Assembly (NCBI GenBank): GCA_963931805.1
Contig: OZ007501.1
Coordinates: forward strand, 117,317,718 to 117,381,717
Length of the DNA stretch: 64,000 nucleotides
DNA from: Microdon myrmicae
Lineage: Eukaryota; Arthropoda; Insecta; Diptera; Syrphidae
Direction of reading: 5' to 3'
Below are positions 42,901 through 55,300 of the stretch, one piece after another (within the stretch, counting starts at the first letter, position 1; the number at the start of each line of letters is the position of its first letter). The notes beneath the pieces were generated by a model. The model was given only the letters and a program-made list of their open reading frames with translations. It searched no databases and was not told where the DNA came from. Made by a program: the position numbers and the translations under genes.

Positions 42901-45900
42901 GACCGCGAGAAACTTTACGTGAAACTTTAAACGCGTTTTTCTCGAAACTGTCTTTTTTAAAACAATACCCACGATTTTTCAAGTTCTACTGAACCGATTT
43001 ACTTCAAAGTTAGTATATGTCTTCTTTATAGGCTTTTCTATTGCATGAACTATCCTCACCAAATTTTTAAGTTCAATGTTAACTATTGTTGCAGTTCCGC
43101 AACATGTAAATTCTCATTATACCAGTCGGAAAAACCGTCGGAAAAATTGAAATTGTTTACGGTGCCTTCAGCACCTGTGCTTTTTAATGTGAACATACGT
43201 TAGAGAAAAAAGTTTTTGGACGGTGCTTTCAGCACCTCTTGCCTGACATTGTCCTTTTAATTTAATATAAAATAAAGTTAAATTTTGTGTAGTGTATTAC
43301 AAAATGTGTTTCTTTTGTGCCCAATGCGGCAATTACTTGCTGTGTCCATGGTGACACCTTATTGTTATTTGCTTTCCTGGTCAAGTGTCAACGACCACGG
43401 AACAGATTATTTGCTGGGCTATAAGGCCATGAATTTCAGTTTGCTGTCTCGTCGAGGAGGAGCTGGACGCGGAAAACAACCTTTGCTGTTTCCCAGTTGG
43501 CGAACCATCGGCAACAACGGAGTTGCGGTTCCCAACTGGCGAAACAACTATTTTTAAAAAATTCGAAAAACTAAAAAAAAGTGGTACAAAAATAAATTTT
43601 TTTAAGCAGTCGCCATTTAGTAAAAAAAAAAAAATTTTTCAACTTTTTTTAGTTCCAACGATGGAGGCATTTCTGTAAATTAATAATCTTTTCTTTTTTT
43701 TCAGATTGCTAGGAGGGTTGAATCGTGGGTATGGTCGCGTGCCAACTTTTTGAGATCCCCCACTTCATCAGCTGCTAACTTTTTGAATTTTTTTTGTTAT
43801 TAATTATTATAGTTTATATTTATTCTTATTATTAATTGTTAGTATTATTCTTTATAGTTTTTGTAAATACTTTCATGTTGGCAGCACTGTTTGTGTGAGT
43901 TGCTGCCATTTTTGTTATTTAGTTTTAGTTGTCATGGTTTTGCATTGTAAATTAGTTTAGTTTGGATTACTCGTTGTCGTTGTCGATATGTTGTCGTTTT
44001 CGTTGTCGTAGCAATTCGTTGCTCTGTAGTTCGTTTATATCATAAAGGATATTATTCGTTTTCTCGTTTCATTAGAAAACAGTTAGCTTTCGTTCGTTTA
44101 TTGAAAATATTAGTTTTCATTTGAGAAGATCGTTATTTTGTTTGAATATAAATAAACATTTTTGTGAATCTTATTGATTTGAATCACACGCTCTTTTCAT
44201 TTTAAAACATTGTTTGTCGAAATACGCGGTAAACGAACCGGAATTATACACATCCTATAAAAAAATGAATAGTAAAAATATTGATTGCTTTTTTTTTACA
44301 GCACTTCAAAAATTGCGTTAAATTTATGCGTCTAGACCAGAATACCCCCTTAAAGAGAACAAACAACACAAGTATTTCTCATATGAAACTTAATTCTGCT
44401 TTTCATTTAAAATTTTTAATTTTGCAAGTATATTGTGAAAATTTATAACTACGGTGAATTGGCCAACAGTCCACCCAACTTAACAAAGAAAGAAAAACAG
44501 AGGCGAGTGAAGGAAAGTGCAAAAATGATTTAATGGGATCTTGGATCAATCAGTCGAGGTCAGTTGAGAAAGAGATGCCGCATCACAAAAAGAAACAGTG
44601 ACAACCAAATTTAGCCCAACCGATGGTGAGACTTTCTCAAAGGTCAATGCGACCTACTTCAAGACATATAATGGAGCTCCCACACTTCAGTGGTACCAGG
44701 TGCCAGTGAAGACTGGCAGGCAATCCCAGGGACATTTGTTGATATGGCGTCCGATTTCACAATCCCACAGAGCTGTGAACGACGCCGCATTCAGTTCACC
44801 AGACACCACGAACCACAGCGTGTCGATTTACTGGAAAATGTCACAAACCACAGCGCGTTGAATTGCTAAAAGGCGCCATAAGCCACAGCGTGTTGCATTG
44901 TTAGGAAATTTCTAGAAGATGACAGAAACCAGAACCACGGACCAGTAAAAGAAGGACCTGGTCGCGTGGCGAGATCAATTCAACAAACTCTGGTTATGAC
45001 GTCGTCTAACGATTCAACATGCTGTGATTTGTAGCTTTTTCCAGGAATTGGCGTGTTATGACTTATGGTGTCTTCCAGGAATTGAATGCTGCATCGGTAA
45101 CAGGCAGGCACAGGGACTCCACCAGCACATCAACGTCGAGGCTCCCGGATAATGATGGCTTGTTCAGAAGGTTAAAACTAATAAAGTCATTCCAATTAGT
45201 GTGGTTTAACTATAGTGTAGTGTGACAACACATACATGAAATGACCACAAACAATAAACTCAAATGAATCAATTGCCCTTGTCACAATTTGCACTTCTCA
45301 AGTAACCAGCATTCGTTGTTTACAACCAAATTCAAGGTCAACTCATTTCATTGAGTAAAACAAACGAATTGCTTCAGTTACGATTTGAAGGAATCAGATG
45401 ACAATCGTTTGCGAATTTGTCATTGGCAAAGTGATTCACGAATTAATTGGGTCAACTTATGTTATTGTTCTTTCGCTATGCGGTGATATGATATTAAGTA
45501 GCATAATAAGCAAAATTGTATGAGTGATGTTCTACTTAATTATTTTATAGCTTGTAAGCAGAAATTGTATGAGTAAATGAGGAAATGTGTAAATAATTGA
45601 ATGATTGATTGGGAGTATAAATACCCCAACATTTTTGAAATAAAGTTAATCAAAAACCAATCGGCTGTAATTCAATAACTGCGGCGCTCTACGCCATAAA
45701 CTTTAAGCGGGCTGCGCTACATACAGCAACAATAGGGAAGTCGGTTTTAGACGGATCCTTCCTGCAATCGAATTAGTACATGTCGACGCTGCCATAACAT
45801 TACAATAGATAGTTAACAGATATTAATTGTATTCCATAAAATAGTGGCAAAAATTATCAGAATTAAAGTAAGAATTGTAGGATAAGCGCATTGTAATGTT

Positions 45901-46307
45901 AAATGGTAATAAATTAAGTCGGATGCAAATAGATTAATAGTATTTAGTTACCACGTTGCTATTAGGAGTTTGTAAATACAAAAAAAAAAACTTGTAAACG
46001 GTTCGATAGCTATTCTTTTTCAAGTAAATTATAACTTAATTAACGTACTCCTATTAATCTCTATAACATATCAAATTTACTGCACAATAGCACTGACACA
46101 ATTGTCCGTGGAACATACAAAATCAGAGTTGTGAACATGTCGCAACCCCCTTACTAATAACTGCACCACTGCAATAGGTTTGATAAATGACTGAATGTGA
46201 TTAACGATTGGAACGCATATGTAACCAACATTTTTCAAGTAAACAATAAATCAAATGTAACAAAAGTTAAGACTACACAAAACTTACAGTAAAATAAACA
46301 TAACGTT
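42901..46307. repeat. LTR and other repeat remnants; no gene recognised
   Basis: 43,285-43,555 is a U3 fragment of family G (matches 38,090-38,260). 43,850-44,230 is AT-rich LTR-like DNA with GTTGTCGTTGTCG repeats and an AATAAA (44,150). 45,600-45,800 has a TATAAATA (45,616), an AATAAA (45,640) and a U5-like TGTCGACGCTGCCATAACA, suggesting another LTR end. I found no recognisable protein. The open frame at 44,598-44,861 has no known motif. Confidence 0.4.
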
Positions 46308-49300
46308 CTAATGTACTTTGCAAGATTTAAGTAGGTGAATAAGATTTTTGATAGTTGAAGGATCCGCTGCTGTAATTATTTTCGAAGCAATCTTTTTCTT
46401 TAAAGCGATCGCTTCAACTTTTTTGGAGAGCTGAAAAAGTACACAAGACCAAACGTAAGTTACAATATTCAATGTTATCAAATTGATTCTACAAAAAGTA
46501 GTTTCAAACTTCGAAATGCAATTTAAAGATTTTTTTTTTTCATAGTTACCTCATAAGCTCGTTTTATAACGGAGTGCGGCATCCCTGCCAATTTAGCGGC
46601 ATTGAACCCGTACGATTTTGGGCACGCGCCCGCCGAATATTTGTATAGAAACGTAACCGTTTCCTGCGTTGGATCATCTGTATCCTCGTTTTCCACCATA
46701 CACGCCTAAAGATCATCAGTACAATCAATAATTAATTCTAGCGTGGCTAATGGGTAAAATATTACCATGTGTCCCAAGATAATTCGTTTATCGTTTTGGA
46801 AGTAATCCACTAAGTTATGGTAATGCGTGGAGAAGAGTGTTCGGCACTTTAAATTAGCCAAAAAATGGACAACTGAGACAGCAATAGCAGTTCCATCGTA
46901 TGTCGCTGTTCCTCGACCTATATCGAATACATTTAAACAAACAGTTTGTCGATATTTAAGTCACCGCTTACCTAGTTCGTCTAGAAGCACTAAACTATTA
47001 ATGGTAGCATGCTTAAGAATTAAAGATGTTTCATTGAGCTCAACCAAGAATGTACTGTGTCCGGAAAGTATGTCATCCTGAGCACCCAATCGAGTGAAAA
47101 TACGATCGACTAAACTCATTCGGCAACTTCGTGCTGGAACATGACATCCCTACGAGAAAACCGCAAAATAAAATAGTTCGTACAGCCAACAAAAATTTGA
47201 GATTAACTTACGATTTGCGCCATAACTGTCAGCAGTCCAACTTGCCTCATCAAAGTGCTCTTACCGCCCATATTCGGCCCCGTCAGAATTGCTAAAGGAG
47301 CGGTATTATCTGATCCTAAGATGACACCATTGGGTATGTAAGTTTCTGCGGCTACACAAGGATGATATCCTTCATCAATTTCAATAAACGGCTGATCAAC
47401 ATCTTCGACAAACTCTGGAACACAAATGGAGTTCTGGTTTTTTGCATATTCACTCAAGGAGCAGAGAACATCCAAGAGAGCTACGTTATTAACGCATTGC
47501 TGCCAAGAACTATAATGATTAGAGAATTTTTCAAACATCCTCCTCGCTAAATCCTTGAGAATATTATTTCGGTCTTCTTCGGCTTGTTGCATATCCTTCA
47601 AGAAACTCTGCAAGTTCAAAAAGAAGATTTAATTATTGTGACGCATATGACAATCGGTCCTACAATATTCGAGAAAGTCCGAAACAAAGTACTAGAATGT
47701 TCTAGAAAGTACTGGAAGACTGGAGACTATGAACAGTAGAACATTCAAAGCTATGGAACGGACGGAAACGAAACGCTGAATCAGAATGTGAGGAAACGTT
47801 ATAAATACGTCGCACACAGATCGAGAGTAAGAAGTAGAAAGTGAAGCAAGCGATAAGTACGAAGTAAGAAGTAAGAAGTAAAAGACGCGATAAGTCAAGA
47901 AATCGTTAAGTGTACGGTAAAAGTAACGGTTGTTATTAACGGACTAATAAAGTGTTACATTAATTCAAAATCGATTTAACGGCTCTTATTTGTTAAAAAT
48001 AATTAATCCAGCGAACCCTAAGCTCGCTACAATATTAACTAATTTCCCAACCACCTTATTTCTATGTTATTACCTTTGTTTCGTTGGTATGGAAGCGTCG
48101 AACCGGCTTACTTCCCTTCTTTTGTCCTTCAAGGAAATAGTTATTGTTGGCTTTTTTAGCGTTGCTTTCTGGTACTTCCAACTGAAAACGTTTTTTATCA
48201 TTTCCAAAGTAGCTTAACCTGCAACCGAAGAATTTTTCTTGCTGGACAAGATATTCTTTGAGATCATCATTGATCTTTTCTATTTTCTTTTCTACACAAT
48301 CAAATTCTGGATCGACACCTTTTTCTGGCCCGATAACTCCTGTTTTCGTGGCTTCCTCGTGATTGAAAGCGTTCTGAAAGATTTTGTTTTTGGATTACGG
48401 ATTATTAAACACAATAACAATTTTTAAATACTGCTATTTTGTACCTTAAAGAAGTTAAGAGTATTCTTCAATTCAGGGAAACTGCCCACCGGTTCTAGTT
48501 GTGTCAACCGCTTGATTAAAGCCGATTCACAGTTTTGGAAAATGTCCGGGATTTTTGTTAGCACCTCAAAGCCTTTTAGAATGTTCACGAAATTCTAGAA
48601 GAGACATATTCATAAATAATGATTCAGAGCAAAACCTGATAGTGTAAAATGGAAATTCTTACTTGAATCTTTTTGGTATTGTAAATTCTCTCCTCGAAGA
48701 AAATTGCTCGTCCATCTGGGTGATTTTCAGCAACTAATTTGTTGCCAAACAAGTGAATTTGAGCCAAATGTCGTTCAAAATCAGGCAGTGGAGCAAGTAA
48801 TGCTCGAATCTCCTTTACAATCTCATCACAATCAAGTAACTCAGAAATTGCATTCTGCCGTTCCTTAATAACACCAACGTTACAGCTAGGGGAACATATC
48901 CAATGATATAAGAGTCTTTTGCCAAATTTGGTACAGCAATGATCTAAAGTGCTGTACAAAGAATGTTCTTCGCCAGTTATACGAAGGTTTAGTAACGTGG
49001 TTGAGTCAAGCACCATATTGTTTCTCATTGGCTTCTTAATCGCAGTTTCTAATTGGGCTTTTATATCTGCTTCAATCAAATCTGGTGGCGTATAAGAGTA
49101 ATATCGCACCATTGGCAGAACCTTTTCCTCTAATTGACATTTTTTAAGATAAAAAATGCAACCGCCAAGGGCCTTTAGGGCAAGTTTGTGGTCATTGTCT
49201 GGAGTTAAACCCAAATGGTCACTTCTGTCTTGCATATTTGCAATTACCGTAGGCCAAGTTGTTTCGTTTGCCTTTGCAAAGTAGTGTTTGCCTAAGTATT

Positions 49301-52300
49301 TCAAAGTTTTCTCAGCAGTCCACGATTGGTTTCCACTTGGCAAATATTCCTTAATCACGTTACTTAAGAATGTACGATAAATCTGTTGAGTCCGCGTGGA
49401 AAGCGAGTTCTTCTCATTCAAAACCTAGAATAAAAAAAAGTTTAAGAATACGCTGTGGACAGTAATTAGAATATTCTTCGCAATTATACGTTCTACTCTT
49501 TAGGTGTTCTGTGGGGGGTTCGAGTGTTTAATTTGTTATGGTCGTTGTGGTGTCGTCACGGACACAGGATCGCAACCACTCGCACTCGAAATATTGGCAC
49601 GGAATCAAGTCTCTTCACTTTTCAGTAGCTATCGGCCTTATTTCGCACCAGGGTAGGAAAATAAAACTCGAGTCTATCTTTAGTTTTATTTATTTTATTT
49701 ACAAACATAAACTTAAAGCATAAAAACATTGAATTCAATTCGATAACTAGTCTGTGAACATAAAAATATTTGTGATGTATTTAAAATGTAAGGACACTGA
49801 ATTCATTTAATAAACGGTATATGGACATAAAAATATTTGTTATGTATTTAAAGCGTAAGGACACTGAATTCATTTAATAAACACAAGCTGACTCGCGCTC
49901 GGCACAGATGGTGGTGAAACTTAACCCGACTCCGATGATGTTTAATTTCAGACTCTAACGTGGAGGGCGCGACTTTCCTCCACGGAATCTAACTTGAGAT
50001 TAATTATTGCCACCGAAGCGACAGAATACCAAACTCTATCCACCGCTTCGATGAGGAATAAGGGACATTGGTCCCAGCAGAAGGGGCGCGAAACACATAC
50101 ACGATGATCGCTTTGGTTGCTTGTGATGCGTGTCCATGTGCCTGCGTACCATGGATATTGGAATTCCATAAAAGGAAATATTAAACGATGAGTTTGCAAC
50201 TGGGCAAGCTATCGTGACGTAGGGGCATGGTGTGTTTACCCGATCGGCACTGCGTACGGCATCTATGCTGATTGGGCGCCCGTTCCTGGCGGCTTCGGAG
50301 GATCGAACTCTCGTGTGTGTATTTACACTAACGAGAACTCGATTCCCCTTTGCGGCCAGTTGCTAGTTAAACCATTGCTTGTCGATCGGGTGACCGACCG
50401 ATGTGGGCATAGGTAAAAAAGGAAAAGAAGAAGTATCTCCTGCGCTTGCGTGGCAGGCTCATTAGGAGATATTTCATCGATATGGTTCGGGTAATGTTGG
50501 TTGCTTGATAGTGCAACCAAATTACTTTTAAGGAACATGGCGCGTTTGATATGATTATGCCCCTGTGTAAAATGTTGTTTGCCTTAGCGCCGAACTATGG
50601 CTTAGGTGGATGACAACAAGGTAAGTAAATGTTTAATTGCAAGGTAAGTAATGGCGTTCGAATGCCACTGCCATAATACTTGTTTTATAGGGTTTTCGGA
50701 TGCTCTAGGTGGGAGTTTGGTGTCGTACCCGGAAAAGGCGAGCAGCGTTAGTTGAGACCGCCACAGTTCTATGAATTTTGGTTCAAAATTGGAATCGAAA
50801 AAGTTTGGTATGTTGGTATACGTGACAAAAATTGTAGTCAATAATCTTAGTGACGCAATAAAGGAAACATTCAGTTTCACTAGACGTAGATTTGTGGGGC
50901 GAGTGAATAACGCGCTGTGAGTAGGGCGTTAAAATATACTCACAGCTGGCTTGACTTAAGAGGCGACTAAAGGCCGAGTGGCAGGTGGGGACCCTTCCCC
51001 CCGTCGCGCTGTTAAATACCACCCCATCAAGCTATATGCTCCGTGAAATGCTCGGGAGAAGTCCCCGGCCATCTTTCGTAGCTTGGCTGATGGACCGGTT
51101 CAAGAAAAAGTTTGGAATAGGCGTGTGGTGCTCCAAGAAGCCCTACCATTTTTCTGCCACATTACATTTTCCTCCCACATATACACAAATCCTACCTATA
51201 ACAAAATCAATTTGATATCCCCAACATAACTTTGAGTTCAATGTCAAACCTAATCGAACTAAACGTTCAAATTCTCATTTATTGAATTCAAATTCATTTA
51301 TTCAATTCAATGTTTGTTCGATTCAATTTCCTAAAATCAAACAGCATAATGCATTATTTTCCCATGTATGCTATAAGCAATTAACACCTAAAATTTCCTA
51401 CAAGATCCAAAACCTAAAAGTGCATGTGTCCAAACAAAGGCATACCTATTCGATACGCCGACACACAATTCTTGCAATCATAAACATCCAAACGCATACC
51501 AGATGTTTTATGACTTGCTAATAGACACGGATTCCCAGATCCTAAACTAACAACCAATTTCCACGGATCTTGTGGCCAGATGGCAAACACAAACAAAAAC
51601 CCCAATGATCAAACGATAAGTGGCGATGCGTCTTGACCTTTGAAAAAAGATAAAGATATTTGAGGACTTGAATTTTCGAAGTGAGAAGGTAACTTGCCGG
51701 CAGTCACACTTTGAAAGAGGACCCGAAGAGTCGAAGTTAGGAATCCTGTGAAGAAGGACGATTCAGAACGAGCATCAAAAACAATATTCAGTGTGAAACA
51801 ATTTATTATAATATAACCAAAATTTCTTATGGAACCTGTGAAAGAATTCGAAGTGAAATATAGTAAAAACCAAGTGCATTAACTGCCTTCTCCTTTTCAA
51901 CGATTTAACTTGTCTTCGGCTAGCAACACTGGTCGTGTTGGTCATCTGTGGTACCGTGTTCTCCGGGTGTGTTAGTGAACGCGTTAGTGATAAAAGTAAA
52001 CCTGTGACGGCACATCAACTAAATCTAGCCCCTCAGGATCAACAACCATCAGGAATCCACACAGGATTCCATCGTTCGTTTCTCTTCCTCGGTAATACGA
52101 GAAGCCCGGAAACGAACCGTTATAGCACACAACAGGTGGTGGTCGGTTCCAAGGTAAGTTTAGTGGGGCTACCACCCAATTTATTGGCTTAATTCAAGCA
52201 ACATAATTACCTACAACTAAAGCGAGATACCACCCCGTCACGCTAAACATTCCCCGATATCGTCGGGAGATATCTTAGACTATATTTCGGATGTATGGTC

Positions 52301-55300
52301 GATGGCCCGGACTGACACGGAGATGTAATGATGGTGTTATAGCGTTTGGAATGATAGTGAAGAACGTGTGATTCGAACTGACGCTGACAGTTAGAATTAC
52401 CAAAAATTGAACCAAGGCGTAACACATCAGGCTACTGGGCATGTTCAGAATTCGATTTTTTAAACTCAACTATATTCCACTGATGTGAATTGTTATGTTT
52501 AAAAATCGAATTCTAAACACGGCCAGTAGCCTGATATGTTACGCCTTGGTTCAATTTTTGGTGATTCTAACTGTCATAGGCTATGTGAAAGATGTTCGAA
52601 AAAGGTCGCCGGTCGATCGTCATTCGGGGAGCGGTAAAGACAACAAAGAAATTTAACGGAATTCCTCAGCACGACCCTCAACCATATGATGTCCATGTTA
52701 TTGACTTCCAACGCCTCCATCTTCTGGCAAACTAGATTGCACCGCGCGAAGACGCAGTCTCCGCCCTTAAAACGGAATTTTGAATGTAAGTCGTATCCTG
52801 AGCAATGAAGATATGTCAAATCAGTTGAATCGATGTGGGTCTCAAGTGGGACAACGATATCAGGTTTGTTGTTTGCAAATATTGGTGGACGGCGTTTACA
52901 TTCGTATTAGTGAAACCGATGCCCCTGATGTTTCAAAATGCCATTACCAGTCGAGCGTGGGTAGAGCCTTGAGAGCGAGCCCGATTATACGATGACGAAC
53001 CTGTTAAACTTCGGCTATTTATAATATCTGCATGATGTTCCCCCCGGAGATCCGAACGGGAAACTAGTTTACCTCCGGAATTCTTTATATCGGAAGGTAC
53101 CACCATGACTTATCTCCGTGTCAGTCCGGGCCATCAGCCATACATCCGAAACACCATCTAAGATTTCTCTCGACGATATCGCGCAATGTACAGCGTGAGG
53201 GGGTGGTATCTCACCTTGGGGCCGACTACCACCTAAACCAACCTTTTCTCGAACCGGTCCATCAGCCAAGCCCCGAAAGATGGCCAGGGGTTTCTCCCGA
53301 CCATTTCACGGAGCCTATAGCTTGATGGCTCCTCGATAGTATAGTGGTTAGTATACCCGCCTGTCAAGCGGGGGACCAGGGTTCGATTCTTTGTCGGGGA
53401 GCCTCTGGCGCAAGATTAATGACCTTGCCCGGAAAAAACAAATCATTATGGAAAATTTAACAAGCCTCAGGACTTGATAAATAAGGCCAAGACCGGTTCC
53501 CGGTTGTAGTGCCGATGCTGATGATGATTATAGCTTGATGGGGTGGTATTTCACCGGGCGACAGGGTGTTGGGGCCCCACCTACCACTCGGCCTTTAGTC
53601 GCCTCTTACGACTAGCCAGCATAGCTGTGAGTAGATTCTAACACCCTACTCACAGGGCGTTAGAATCTACTAACTAGTCGGCGTTAGTTAGTTAGCAACG
53701 TCAGTTGAGCAGGTTCTTATGCATCCACCTTATAGTCCGGACCCAGCGGCAAGTGATTACCACCTGCTTCTATCTATGGTGAGTGATTTTGTTGGTGAGA
53801 AATTCGACTAAGAGAAGCTTGTGAAAGCTGTCCCAGTTTTTTGACAATAAGGACGAGGGTAATGAAATTTCGAAATGGCAACAAGTTATCGAACAAAACG
53901 GTGCATATTTCACCTAAATTAGATCATTCTAACTATGCTAAACAAAGCCTTCAATTTCATGCAAAAATAATGGATTTCTGCTTACTACACTTGATATGTG
54001 TAACACCGAACTTTTGGAACAAGACTGTGCGTACGAGCGCCATCATCGGAGAATACAAACTCACAAGAGTTGCTGAAGTACAAACGATAAATGGCGATCC
54101 ATAGACTAGCATCACCACCCATGGCCTATGACTTAAAGCCCAGGCACAAATGCGGCACCGTCGAAGACAGGTCATATGTGATAGAGATTGGCAAACCCCC
54201 AAAAGAGCATACGCAGAGTCTAGAGGGTTTCAAACGCCAGAAGCGAATAGAAAATAAATTTATTTTGAACTAATTCAACTAGTTTAAAGCGAGAAGGATT
54301 GAGATGGCTAAAACAGACGAAACGATGTGAATTTACATAATAAATCTTACTTAAGAGCTCTACACCGGTCCAGTAAACCCGGACACGTTTTATTTAACTA
54401 AGCTGAATTAAGTATAGCTCAATATAGGGTGGAATTAACTTTTTAGGATAATACTAGTCAATCGAGTAAAGGATAAAGGACTTGAACATGTGGTATGTAT
54501 TGAACTTCATGTTCTTCAGATTAAGCTGAAGATGTAAGTACCTGATGCTAATCGTGTTTAGCTTGCAATTTTAATTGAAAACTGGATTGTAAAAATACTT
54601 TTTAAAAACACCTCTTTAGGTGAAACGCAAAAAATAAAAATTATCCAACAAATATATTACTTACCAAAACTGGAGGATGGTGGGCCAGCAAAGTTAGAAA
54701 CCGGGAACAATTCTTATCATCCTGGAACTCGCCAATATACAGATCACCAATTGATGTGTCCAGGAAACAAACACCGTATCTACTTGAGCCTCCTTCATCC
54801 TAGAATCAATAACATTCAACACAAAATCATATAACTATTTGAACGCCTAAAACATACCTTTTCGGCGAAAGATAGCATGTAATTGGTTTGAAAATTCTTT
54901 GTAACTTGACACTGCGACCCAAACACTTGTGTTCCACGGTTTGTTACTTGACAGATTTCCCGGCGAACAACTCGATCAAATTTACTCGGTTTTGCAAGCT
55001 TTTTGCATCGTTCAGTCATCATGTCTGGAGTTTCTGTTTGCTCAACTCTGGCCACCTTAATTACAAAACATGGTAAACGAGCATCCACAAAAAGCTGGAC
55101 GAGATATTTTTACCTTATAACCCCGATCGATGAGGATGGTGGACATTTTATCAAATGAGACTTCAGGAAAACCGGAATGGGCGAATTCTCCTCTCATATA
55201 TGTGAAACCTAATTCTTGCACGCCAACATCGGCATCCATGTGATAGAGCTCGTAAAATTTGCCGACCTTGAAAAACAAGACGCAATCGAAATTCTCCGAT

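Larger units (their letters stand above)
50915..53655. mobile_element. Nested foldback (long inverted repeat) element in Msh6 intron 6
   Basis: The outer arms are 50,915-51,125 and 53,225-53,655 (the right arm includes the SINE). Each begins with a small hairpin CTGTGAGTA...TACTCACAG and shares AGGCGACTAAAGGCCGAGTGG and TACCACCCCATCAAGCTAT. Inner arms at 52,225-52,330 and 53,100-53,220 are inverted to each other and are also paralogous to the outer arms (TACCACCCC..CA.GCT, TCGGGAGA, GATGG.CCGG). A third hairpin sits in the centre (52,386-52,574). No transposase was found. No target duplication could be fixed. Confidence 0.75.
49425..54664 (-). other. Msh6 intron 6, expanded to 5.2 kb by insertions
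   Basis: The intron lies between exon 6 (codons for residues ~339-383) and exon 7. It contains a solo LTR (49,510-50,765), a nested foldback element (50,915-53,655) and a SINE within it. The remaining ~1 kb (53,656-54,664) shows no recognisable feature. Splice sites at both ends are intact. Confidence 0.85.

Noticed and set aside
43161..43236. Two GGTGC...GCACC stem-loops with a TTTC or CTTC loop, like histone mRNA 3' ends
   Set aside because: The stem sequence and loop length do not fit the histone consensus, there is no histone gene or downstream purine element, and the two copies look like repeat remnants.
50915..51125. Ribosomal-RNA-like phrases in the foldback arms (for example AAATACCACC)
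   Set aside because: The match is too short to claim rDNA origin, and the flanking bases do not continue as rRNA to my knowledge.
53330..53401. Stand-alone functional tRNA-Asp gene
   Set aside because: It is inside a 200-bp unit flanked by a 13-bp target duplication, and the body recurs at 56,451-56,568. The T stem is weakened by wobble pairs. It is best read as a SINE head.
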